From: JBBQXH01 sp963710975
GTDB lineage: Bacteria > Actinomycetota > Thermoleophilia > Gaiellales > Gaiellaceae
Direction: 5' to 3'
NCBI GenBank assembly: GCA_963710975.1
Contig: CAVQCG010000003.1
Span: forward strand, 186,001 to 250,000
Length of the DNA stretch: 64,000 nt
Below the pieces are notes generated by a model. The model was not told the DNA's origin. It worked only from the letters and a program-made list of their open reading frames with translations, and searched no databases. Below, piece after piece: positions 56,809-64,000 of this stretch (position 1 is its first letter; each line of letters begins with the position of its first letter). Made by a program: the position numbers and the translations under genes.

Positions 56809-58005
56809 GTGACCAGGTCAGAACGTCGTCCGCCGGCTTCGGTCACGCCCATGGCGCTCGATCTCGCCAGCGTCAGATCGCAGTTCTCAGCGCTCGACCG
56901 GCCGCTTGCGTTGCTCGACGCCCCGGGCGGGACTCAGATGCCCGATGTGGTGATCGAGGCGATGGCGAGCTACCTCCGAGACTCGAACGCGAATCTTGGC
57001 GGGCCGTTCGAGACCAGCAGGCGGAGCGAGGTCGCGGTCGCGCAGGCGCACATCGCGGCAGCGGCCTTGCTGGGTTGTGGGCCTGACGAGGTGGCGTTCG
57101 GCCCCAACATGACGACCCTGAACTTCGCGCTGTCTCGGACGCTCGGCCGAGAGCTTCGCGCCGGTGACGAGATCGTCGTGACCCGACTCGATCACGACGG
57201 CAATGTTGCGCCCTGGCTCGAACTGGCCCATGATCTCGATCTCGTCATTCGCAAGGTCGGGTTCGATCCCCGCGATGGCACGCTCGACATGAGCGAGCTC
57301 GAGGCCTGCCTCGGGGAGCGAACCCGTGTCGTTGCCTTCACTCTGGCGTCGAACGCGGTCGGAACGATTCCCGACGCGCCCCGTATCTCAGAGCTCGCGC
57401 ATCGCGTCGGTGCCCTGGCCTGGGCGGATGCCGTCCACTACGCGCCCCATGGTCCGATCGACGTGGGTTCACTCGGTGTCGACGTTCTCCTCTGCTCCCC
57501 GTACAAGTTCTTCGGGCCGCACCTCGGACTCTTCTACGGGCGTCGGGAGGTCATCGAGCGTTGGCGGCCGTACAAGGTCCGACCGGCGGCCGACGAGCCC
57601 GTCGGGCATCGCTTCGAGACAGGAACGCAGTCGCACGAGGCGCTCGCCGGGTTCGTCGCAGCCGTCGAGTACCTGCGCTCGATCGGTTGGGAGGCGATCA
57701 CGGAGCACGAGCGAATGCTCGGCGAGCGGTTCCTCGAAGGCTTGCCCGAGCGCTACGAGCTGTACGGACTGCCCACGATGGCGAGTCGAACGCCCACGTT
57801 CGCCGTCAACCACCCGATCCTGTCGCCGGAGGAGGTCGCGACAAGGCTCGGAGAGCGAGGTATCGCAGTCTGGCCGGGGAACTACTACGCGCTCGAGGTG
57901 TTCGACGCCCTCGGCCTGCCGGACGGGGCGGTACGGATCGGATTCGTGCACTACAACTCCTCCGAAGAGGTGGACAGGGTTCTCGCAGAGCTCGCTGCGC
58001 TGTAG
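56809..58005 (+). CDS. Cysteine desulfurase-like aminotransferase (class V)
   Basis: The product has 398 residues. LLDAPGGTQMPDVVIEAM and GPNMTTLNFALSRTLGREL form the N-terminal PLP region. TRLDHDGNVAPWLELAHDL has the His-Asp contacting the ring. LAWADAVHYAPHGPIDV has the Asp, and LLCSPYKFFGPHLGLFYG has the Lys. The sequence matches the cysteine-desulfurase-like subgroup with FETGTQSHEALAGFVAAVEYL. True desulfurase activity is not certain, as the mobile Cys loop is not conserved. GTG 56809 gives the start. Confidence 0.87.
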   Translation: MTRSERRPPASVTPMALDLASVRSQFSALDRPLALLDAPGGTQMPDVVIEAMASYLRDSNANLGGPFETSRRSEVAVAQAHIAAAALLGCGPDEVAFGPNMTTLNFALSRTLGRELRAGDEIVVTRLDHDGNVAPWLELAHDLDLVIRKVGFDPRDGTLDMSELEACLGERTRVVAFTLASNAVGTIPDAPRISELAHRVGALAWADAVHYAPHGPIDVGSLGVDVLLCSPYKFFGPHLGLFYGRREVIERWRPYKVRPAADEPVGHRFETGTQSHEALAGFVAAVEYLRSIGWEAITEHERMLGERFLEGLPERYELYGLPTMASRTPTFAVNHPILSPEEVATRLGERGIAVWPGNYYALEVFDALGLPDGAVRIGFVHYNSSEEVDRVLAELAAL

Positions 58006-58037
58006 CCACAGAGGCGTTGGGTATCGTTCCTGCCCGG

Positions 58038-59312
58038 ATGCCTGCGTTCGAGAAGACAGTCCTCGCGAACGGTCTTCGGGTCGTTACCGCGCCGATGCCA
58101 CACGCGAAATCGGTGGCGTGCTTCGTCATGCTCGCGGCCGGGTCCCGCTACGAGACACGCGAGACGAGCGGGATCGCCCACTTCGCGGAGCACATGTTCT
58201 TCAAGGGAACGGAGCGCCGACCGACCGCGCGGCAGATCGCAGGCGAGATCGATGCGATCGGCGGTGAGTTCAACGCGTTCACCGGCAAGGAGTACACGGG
58301 GTACTACGTGAAGTGTGCGGCCGAACACCGCGATGTCGCCCTCGACGTGCTCGTCGACATGTTGCGTCACTCGAAATTCGACTCCGACGAGATCGAGCGC
58401 GAGAAGGGCGTGATCATCGAGGAGATGAACATGTATGTCGACACGCCGCGCGACTACGTCGACTCGGTCTACGGCGGCCTGCTCTACGGAGACCAGCCAC
58501 TCGGTTGGGACATCATCGGGACGAAGGAGACCGTCAGAGGGGCGACCCGTGAGACGTTTCTCGGCTATCTCGAGGAGTGGTATCGCTCGCCGCGCATGGT
58601 CGCCGGGATCGGAGGCAACATCGGCGACGACCTCGTCGATCGCCTCGAGGAGTTGCTCGGCGACGTTGCGGACGGGTCCGGCGAAGGGCCGCTCCCCGTG
58701 GCCTCCGCACAGACGGGCCCGCAGGTCAGAGTTCACACGAAGGCGTCGGACCAGGCTCACATTCGCTTCGGTGTCCACAGCTACCCGGTCGATCACCCGG
58801 ACAGGTACGCGCTCGGGCTCCTCGCCACCGTGCTCGGGGGCGGAATGTCGTCGCGTCTCTTCACGGAGGTGCGCGAGCGGCGCGGGCTCGCCTACTACGT
58901 CTACGGCTACAACCAGGGCTACACGGACGCGGGGACGCTCTTCTCGCAGGCCGGCGTCGACATCAACCGAATCGACGACGCCGTGACGACGATCGCCGGG
59001 GAGTTTGCGCGAATCGCAGCCGAGCCCGTGGGCGTCGAAGAGCTCGAGAAAGCGCGGAACTACGCGAAGGGCCGCCTGGTGCTCTCGCTCGAGGACCCGA
59101 AGGGAATGATCGTGTTCGGGTTGCGAGGCGAGGTTCTCGAGAACCGGCTCAGGGAGCCGGACGAGGTACTCGCCGGCTTCGACGCCGTGACCTCCGACGA
59201 CATCCAGCGAGTAGCCAGGGACATCATCCGCGAGGATCGGCTCAATCTCGCCTTGATCGGCCCCTTCGAGGACAGCGAGCGGTTCGAGAAGCTGCTCGCA
59301 CTCTCGGCCTGA
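58038..59312 (+). CDS. M16 family zinc peptidase (pitrilysin-like)
   Basis: The product has 424 residues, the usual size. The inverted zinc motif HFAEHMFFKGT (HxxEH) with the downstream Glu in KGVIIEEMNMY is complete, so this is the catalytic kind. The C-terminal half has the Arg-Tyr pair in RERRGLAYYVYGYNQGY. A leaderless-type TATCGT (58022-58027) precedes ATG 58038. Such enzymes are often paired with an inactive partner; none is next to it. Substrate unknown. Confidence 0.92.
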   Translation: MPAFEKTVLANGLRVVTAPMPHAKSVACFVMLAAGSRYETRETSGIAHFAEHMFFKGTERRPTARQIAGEIDAIGGEFNAFTGKEYTGYYVKCAAEHRDVALDVLVDMLRHSKFDSDEIEREKGVIIEEMNMYVDTPRDYVDSVYGGLLYGDQPLGWDIIGTKETVRGATRETFLGYLEEWYRSPRMVAGIGGNIGDDLVDRLEELLGDVADGSGEGPLPVASAQTGPQVRVHTKASDQAHIRFGVHSYPVDHPDRYALGLLATVLGGGMSSRLFTEVRERRGLAYYVYGYNQGYTDAGTLFSQAGVDINRIDDAVTTIAGEFARIAAEPVGVEELEKARNYAKGRLVLSLEDPKGMIVFGLRGEVLENRLREPDEVLAGFDAVTSDDIQRVARDIIREDRLNLALIGPFEDSERFEKLLALSA

Positions 59313-59319
59313 GCGGCCC

Positions 59320-60550
59320 TCAGAGCGAGTTGGCGAACCGAGTTTCGATCCGTCCTACTCCGACCTCGAGATCGAGGACGAGACGGCCGGGCGGCTGCAC
59401 GCCGGAAGCGGGTACGCCCGTGACCGACGAGTCGACCTGGATCCCGCTCCTCTCGCGCTCGAACAGCGCGATCTCTCCGGCCGAGGCAGACCCAGCGGCA
59501 ACGGTGACGATGTCGGGCGGAACGATGACGACCAGCTCGCCGAGGCCGACACTCGCCTCCACGCGCTCGTCCGTCGCGCCCACGTCGAGGTCGCGCAGGT
59601 CGAGCACGAGCTTGCCGGCGCTCAGCCGGTAGTCCGTCTCGAGTGCCGAGACGCTCGTCGGTCTGTACGTCCGCTCGCCCACGCCGCCCTCGATCGGCAC
59701 GTCGAGAACCGAGACTCCGACGAGGGCTACGGCGGAGGCGGCGCCCAGCGCCAGCGGACCCCAGACGCGCCCGACCAGAGCGCCGGCGACGAGGCCGAGT
59801 GCCGAGAGACCAAGCGCGATGAGCAGGAAGCTCTGCACCGATACGTCGACGACGTCGAGCTGGTCGAGGAGAGCGGTCATCGCTCCGGCCGCGAGCACGG
59901 CACCGAGAGTGATCCAACCGACGGGAAGACGGCGGTCGGCGAGGCGCGGGCGGCAGCGCGGCTGGGTAGATCGCCGTCTCGCCTGCTTCGATGGAAGCGG
60001 CGGCTGGCGGGGCTTGCGCCCCGCCGATCACCACCGTCTCGGTTTCATCGTCGCTCTCGATCGCCCGCGCGGCCGTGTCGTCTTCCGGAGCCGGTCCTCC
60101 CCCGTCCGGCATGGAAGGCTCAGGCTCCGGATTACCGGGACCGTCGGAAGCGGGCGGCCCGGGTTCGGCACCGTCGCGGCGCCAGAGGATGAGCGCAGCG
60201 CCGGCGCCGACGAGGAGTAGAGGCCAGAGCTCTGGGCCGTGGTGCCACCAGATACCCGTCGAGCCCGCGAACGCGATGGCTCCGATTCCGGCGATCACGA
60301 TGCCTGCGACGAGGCGGCCGTCCCAGCGCCGCCGTTCAGCGGGAGCGGAGGTAGTGGGCTCGGGTCCGCCAGAGGGGATGATGATCCAGGCGACGAGATA
60401 CGCGAGGATCCCGAAACCGCCGAGGAATGCGGTCAGGACGAAGGCGAGCCGGATGATCACGGGGTCGACCGCGAGGTAGTCGCCGAGCCCTGCGGCGACA
60501 CCGCCGATCTTTCCGTCTCGCGTGTTGCGATGGATGCGTTGTGTGTTCAT
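59320..60550 (-). CDS. PspC-domain membrane protein with LiaF-like C-terminal domain (one frameshift)
   Basis: The N-terminal PspC domain has KIGGVAAGLGDYLAVDPVIIRLAFVL and a second helix. An acidic Pro-rich linker follows, then paired helices (SFLLIALGLSALGLVAGALVG and the next). The C-terminal beta-helix region of the toast-rack/LiaF type has LVLDLRDLDVGATDERVEASVG and ELVVIVPPDIVTVAAGSAS. A frame change near 59940 links PAPRR to LADRRLPVGWITLGAVL. LiaF-like proteins regulate the LiaS kinase under cell-envelope stress, fitting the kinase and regulator that diverge from it. ATG 60550. Confidence 0.83.
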
Positions 60551-60684
60551 GCGTCGAGTGTTGCCCCCGTCGCAGGAACGCACCATCCAGAATGCCCCGG
60601 GGACGAACCCGGATTCGACCCTGAGACGGCCTCGGGGTCATCCCCGGTGTCGGGGTGCGGTGAGTGCGTGCCAGACTGTTCTCG

Positions 60685-61926
60685 ATGTCGGTCGAGGGCT
60701 ACCGGAGGATCTATCGCAGCGATCGAGACCGCGTCGTCGCCGGGGTCGCGGCTGGCGTCGGCGACTACCTCGGCGTCGACACGGCTCTCGTTCGAATCGC
60801 GTTCGTCGCACTTGCCTTCGTCGGAGGCTTCGGCTTCCTCGTCTACCTGCTCTGCTGGGCAATCATCCCCGTGGCACCGCCCGGCCTGCTTCCGATCGAG
60901 GAGTCGGAGTCTTCTCCGCGCTGGCACATCGAGCCGAGGTATCTCGTCATCGGGGCGGCCGCGGTGATCGCGTTGCTCCTGATCGTGCGCGCCCTCGACG
61001 TCTGGCCCGGAGACGGATTCGTGTGGCCGGTGATCCTCGCCTCGGCGGGCCTCGCCCTGCTGTGGACACGCGCCGATGACGAGCGCCGAGCCGGCTTCAC
61101 ACGGAGTCTGCGAGAGCTGGGCGCGTCCGGGAAGGGAACCGTGCTGCGTCTCGTCCTTGGTATTGCGCTGCTGGTTGCCGGAGTCTCGACGTTTCTCGCG
61201 ACGAGCGACGCGGTCGTCGCGGCCGGACGTGGCCTCGCGGCCGCCGCCGTGGTCGTGGCCGGCGTCGTCCTGATCTTCCTCCCGTGGTGGAGACGCCTGG
61301 TGCGCGAGCTTGCCGACGAGCGGCGCGAGCGCATCCGCTCGCAGGAGCGCGCCGAGCTCGCTGCCCATCTCCACGACTCGGTGCTTCAGACGCTTGCCCT
61401 CATCCAGCGGCGCTCCGGTGACTCCGACGCGGTCGTTCAGCTCGCCCGCCGTCAAGAACGCGAGCTGCGTTCGTGGCTCTACGGGCAGGACGCGCCATCA
61501 GGTGAACGTTCGCTCGCAGCCGCGCTACGGTCGGCTGCGGAGGCGGTCGAGGATCTCCACGGCATTCCGATCGAGGTCGTCTCCGTCGGAGACGCCACCC
61601 TCGACGAGCCGTTGGACTCGCTCCTCGGCGCGGCGCGCGAGGCGATGGTGAATGCGGCACGCCATTCCGGAGATCACCTGATTGCCGTGTACCTCGAAGT
61701 CGACGACGAGCGTGCGGTCGTGTTCGTGCGTGACCGCGGTGCGGGCTTCGATGCGGCGACGGTTCCCGCGGATCGCAAGGGGTTGACCGAGTCGATCGTC
61801 GGGCGGATGACGCGGGCCGGAGGGCGCGCCACCATCTCGGCGACTCCTGGCGAGGGGACGGAGATCGAGCTCGAGATGCCGATCCGAAACGGTCCCGCCT
61901 CGCACCCGTCGGAGAGCGCGACGTGA
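60685..61926 (+). CDS. NarL-type sensor histidine kinase with N-terminal PspC domain
   Basis: The product has 413 residues. The PspC domain has VVAGVAAGVGDYLGVDTALVRIAFV. Two to four more helices follow, then the kinase part. The H-box is ELAAHLHDSVLQTLALIQRR. N-box-like AAREAMVNAARHSGDHL, the G1 motif VFVRDRGAGFDA and TISATPGEGTEIELEMP complete the ATPase. The PspC domain is usually a separate protein; here it is fused to the kinase, which likely senses membrane stress directly. ATG 60685. The stop overlaps the regulator gene (GTGA). Confidence 0.9.
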   Translation: MSVEGYRRIYRSDRDRVVAGVAAGVGDYLGVDTALVRIAFVALAFVGGFGFLVYLLCWAIIPVAPPGLLPIEESESSPRWHIEPRYLVIGAAAVIALLLIVRALDVWPGDGFVWPVILASAGLALLWTRADDERRAGFTRSLRELGASGKGTVLRLVLGIALLVAGVSTFLATSDAVVAAGRGLAAAAVVVAGVVLIFLPWWRRLVRELADERRERIRSQERAELAAHLHDSVLQTLALIQRRSGDSDAVVQLARRQERELRSWLYGQDAPSGERSLAAALRSAAEAVEDLHGIPIEVVSVGDATLDEPLDSLLGAAREAMVNAARHSGDHLIAVYLEVDDERAVVFVRDRGAGFDAATVPADRKGLTESIVGRMTRAGGRATISATPGEGTEIELEMPIRNGPASHPSESAT

Positions 61927-62562
61927 CGATGTGTCGCGTCTTCATCGTCGACGACCACGACCTGTTTCGTGCTGGCGTGCGATCGGAGCTCGACGGGGAC
62001 GTCGAGATCGTCGGCGACGCTCGCGACGTCGAAGGCGCGGTCGCCGGGATCACCTCGGCGTCTCCCGACGTCGTCTTGCTGGACGTCCATATGCCGGGCG
62101 GCGGCGGTGAGGCGGTCATCCGGGCGGTGCGAGAGACGCACCCCGACGTGCGCTTTCTCGCGCTCTCGGTCTCCGATGCCGCCGAGGACGTCATCGCCGT
62201 GATCCGGGCCGGAGCGAGGGGCTACGTGACGAAGGCGATCTCAGGTGTGGAGCTTGCCGCGGGCTATCCAGCGTGTCGCCGACGGCGACGCCGTGTTCTC
62301 ACCGCGTCTTGCCGGGTTCGTCCTCGACGCGTTCTCCGCGACGCCGGTTCGCACGACCGACCCGGATCTCGATCAGCTCACGCCGCGGGAGCGCGAGGTC
62401 CTCCAGCTCATCGCCCGCGGGTATGCCTACAAGGAGATCGCCCTCCGGCTGCACATCTCGGTGAAGACGGTCGAGACGCACGTGTCGGCCGTCCTGCGCA
62501 AGCTGCAGCTCTCGAGCCGGCATGAGCTCACCCGCTGGGCGGCGGATCGCCGCTTGATCTAG
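61923..62562 (+). CDS. LuxR/NarL-family response regulator (one frameshift)
   Basis: The receiver domain has FIVDDHDLFRAGVRSEL, the phospho-Asp in VVLLDVHMPGGGG and the Lys in GYVTKAISGVELA. A frame change near 62258 continues with AIQRVADGDAVFSPRLAGFV, then the LuxR HTH LTPREREVLQLIARGYAYKEIALRLHISVKTVETHVS. About 212 residues is the family length. It works with the PspC-kinase, like LiaR. Confidence 0.87.
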
Positions 62563-62622
62563 TGGCCTCTCCGGGAAGTCCTCCATCGCTTCGCGCGGCT
62601 GCAAACGCTTCGCATGCCGTTG

Positions 62623-62669
62623 TCCTCGGTCGCGCCCATACCTTTGGGTATGGGCGCTCCCTGCGTCCT
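62623..62669. repeat. Intergenic hairpin element, family A copy 2
   Basis: TCCTCGGT (62623-62630), then an 11-bp perfect hairpin GCGCCCATACC/GGTATGGGCGC (62632-62657), then GCTCCCTGCGTCCT (62656-62669). It matches the copy at 1690-1734 in the flanking blocks but with a longer stem of other sequence. It lies between the convergent regulator and M24 genes, so a bidirectional terminator role is possible. Confidence 0.5.
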
Positions 62670-62730
62670 AGGCCTGCTCGGTTTTCGCCGGCGAATCGAC
62701 ACAGGACTTCCCGGAGAGACCACTAGAGCC

Positions 62731-63831
62731 TCAGGGTGCGAGGTCGTACGGATAGTCCGTGAGAACCTCGCAGCCGTCCCCGGTCACGAGGACGAGATCC
62801 TCGAGCCGGCAGCCCCCGAACCCCGGTCGGTAGCAGCCGGGCTCGATTGCAACGACGTCTCCGGCGACGAGCGGTTGGCCACCCCGTCCGAGGAAGGGCG
62901 CTTCGTGAACTTCCAGTCCCACGCCGTGGCCGAGCGAGTGGAAGAAGCCCTCATCGAGCGTCGCGCCGGGGGCCTTCGAGAGCGCGGTCGGGTGGCCCGC
63001 TGCCGCGAAGGGCTCGCAGCTCAGTCGGTGAAGCTCGGCACCGCTGATGCCGGGGCGGATTCTGCCGACGACGAGGTCGAGCGCCTCCCGGCAGAGACGC
63101 TGATACTCCACGAGCTCGGCGGGCGGGACGCCGACACAGAACGTCCGGGTCATGTCCGAGTAGCAGCCGGATTCGGGATCGCGCGGGAAGAGGTCGGCGA
63201 CGATCGGCTCACCGGGCGAGATCGGTCCGTGGCCCGCTTCGTGGGCGATTGCCGTCTGCGGCCCGTGCGAGACGATGATGTCGTCGGTTGGGATGACGCC
63301 GGAGGTCGTGAACGACCGCCTGACTGCGTCGCGCAGATCCTCAGAGGTGACGGCAGCTGCCGTCCGCAGGCGCTCGCGGATTGCCGTCATCGCCTGCTCG
63401 GTGGCCCTGAGCGAGCGGCGAATACCGGCGAGCTCTGCCTCGTTCTTCACGCGCCGGCGATCGGCAAAGAGCTTGTCATCGCACTCGACCAGTACTCCCC
63501 CCGCCCGAAGGTGCTCCGCGATCCCGAGTGGAAACGCGGGCGGCGCGACTGCCTCCGTGACGCCGAGCGACCTGCACGCGCGGAGCGCCATCTCGCGGTC
63601 GTACTCGTGGAACGTGGCCGACTGCTCGAGGACGTCGTCCGAGCCGAGGTCATCGGCCGAGTGGAGGACAAGACCCAGCCCCTGGACACGAGTCAGCTCC
63701 ATCGGGGCGATGAAGAGATGGCGCTCGCCGCCGGCCTCGATGTAGATACACGGGTCGGCGATGAAGACGGGAAGCTCGTGGCGCAGCTCCGGAGAGCGGG
63801 CGGTGTCGGCAACGATGAGAACCGCTGGCAC
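62731..63831 (-). CDS. M24 family (Xaa-Pro aminopeptidase-like) metallopeptidase
   Basis: The product has 366 residues. The pita-bread domain has metal ligands Asp in IVADLFPRD, Asp in CYSDMTRTFCVGV, His in FFHSLGHGVGLEVHEAPFLG, Glu in VVAIEPGCY and Glu in CRLEDLVLV. The N-terminal ~130 residues form the creatinase-like domain. All five ligands are intact, so it should be active on Xaa-Pro or similar peptides. GTG 63831 start, divergent from the next gene. Confidence 0.92.
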   Translation of the reverse strand: MPAVLIVADTARSPELRHELPVFIADPCIYIEAGGERHLFIAPMELTRVQGLGLVLHSADDLGSDDVLEQSATFHEYDREMALRACRSLGVTEAVAPPAFPLGIAEHLRAGGVLVECDDKLFADRRRVKNEAELAGIRRSLRATEQAMTAIRERLRTAAAVTSEDLRDAVRRSFTTSGVIPTDDIIVSHGPQTAIAHEAGHGPISPGEPIVADLFPRDPESGCYSDMTRTFCVGVPPAELVEYQRLCREALDLVVGRIRPGISGAELHRLSCEPFAAAGHPTALSKAPGATLDEGFFHSLGHGVGLEVHEAPFLGRGGQPLVAGDVVAIEPGCYRPGFGGCRLEDLVLVTGDGCEVLTDYPYDLAP

Positions 63832-63856
63832 GACCCGGACTCTAGAGGCGCTCAGC

Positions 63857-63862
63857 TATCGT
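63857..63862 (+). promoter_or_regulatory. -10 element of a leaderless promoter before the last gene
   Basis: TATCGT lies 7 nt before GTG 63870, with no ribosome site between. Confidence 0.45.
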
Positions 63863-63869
63863 CGGAGCC

Positions 63870-64000
63870 GTGCACCAGGAACTGGATCGCGCGCACGATC
63901 TGATCGCCTCGTACGACGACGAGCTCGGCCGCCTCGTACCGAACGGCACCGATCTCTTCGACGCGCACGTTCATTGCGGAACCGACATCGACGGATTCTC
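63870..64000 (+). CDS. Amidohydrolase family protein (3' truncated)
   Basis: Only about 43 codons are inside the window. From GTG 63870 the protein reads ELDRAHDLIASYDDELGRLVP and then DLFDAHVHCGTDIDGF, where HVH is the first metal-binding HxH of TIM-barrel amidohydrolases. The rest lies beyond the window. The substrate cannot be judged. Confidence 0.65.
   Translation, partial: MHQELDRAHDLIASYDDELGRLVPNGTDLFDAHVHCGTDIDGF

Overview
This is GC-rich chromosomal DNA, most likely from an uncultured actinobacterium of the Thermoleophilia (Gaiella/Solirubrobacter-like) kind. That placement is an inference. It rests on codon bias, frequent GTG starts, many ATGA/GTGA stop-start overlaps, repeated leaderless-type promoters (TAnnnT about 6-10 nt before the start codon), an actinobacterial-type ferrochelatase, and PspC/Lia-like signalling. 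There are no rRNA or tRNA genes, CRISPR arrays, phage genes or transposases. Many genes carry single-base indels, densely between 36 and 45.6 kb, so several proteins must be read across frames. I treat most of these as probable sequence errors rather than true pseudogenes.

Layout. 0-7 kb: end of a homocysteine S-methyltransferase joined to a SAM methyltransferase, PEP carboxylase (ppc), a zincin-like metallopeptidase, a membrane-anchored propeller-like protein, ferrochelatase (hemH), and a remnant in which the start of a sulfite/nitrite reductase runs into the end of a uroporphyrinogen-III methyltransferase. 7-16 kb: a small secreted protein, an ABC-2 exporter, a SixA phosphatase, a GMC dehydrogenase with its small subunit, a two-component system with a secreted Gly/Pro-rich protein, and a PhzF-like protein. 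16-19 kb: a UvrA-like protein plus a VOC protein, possibly acquired. 19-24 kb: a PfkB kinase with a BNR-repeat protein, then an overlapping operon of two fluoride channels, a protein with three DUF190 units and an MFS transporter.

23.5-36 kb: an alpha/beta hydrolase, a short-chain dehydrogenase and an enoyl-CoA hydratase facing a cyclase-family hydrolase, a 4-TM protein and a GAF protein; then leuCD; then a catabolic operon of HyuA, HyuB, a 65-residue zinc protein, a GntR regulator, a 2-hydroxyacid dehydrogenase and an SDR. 36-46.8 kb is error-rich: CobW GTPase, polysaccharide deacetylase, M20 amidohydrolase, TPR protein, DEAD/DEAH helicase, PAC2 protein and heme A synthase (ctaA). 46.8-49 kb: selD and a thioredoxin-like lipoprotein.

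49-51 kb holds the most unusual locus: an HTH-TPR regulator with the layout of RRNPP peptide-sensing receptors, followed 18 nt downstream by a 28-codon ORF with a strong ribosome site and a signal-like hydrophobic core, and then a 41-codon single-TM ORF. Its promoter carries an 8-bp inverted repeat and faces a divergent promoter that appears to drive a highly structured RNA. 51-64 kb: a TetR-regulated DHA2 exporter, glutamine-dependent NAD synthetase flanked by two class V aminotransferases, a second TetR gene with a palindromic operator, an M16 protease, a LiaFSR-like module in which the histidine kinase itself carries a PspC domain, an M24 peptidase, and the start of an amidohydrolase.
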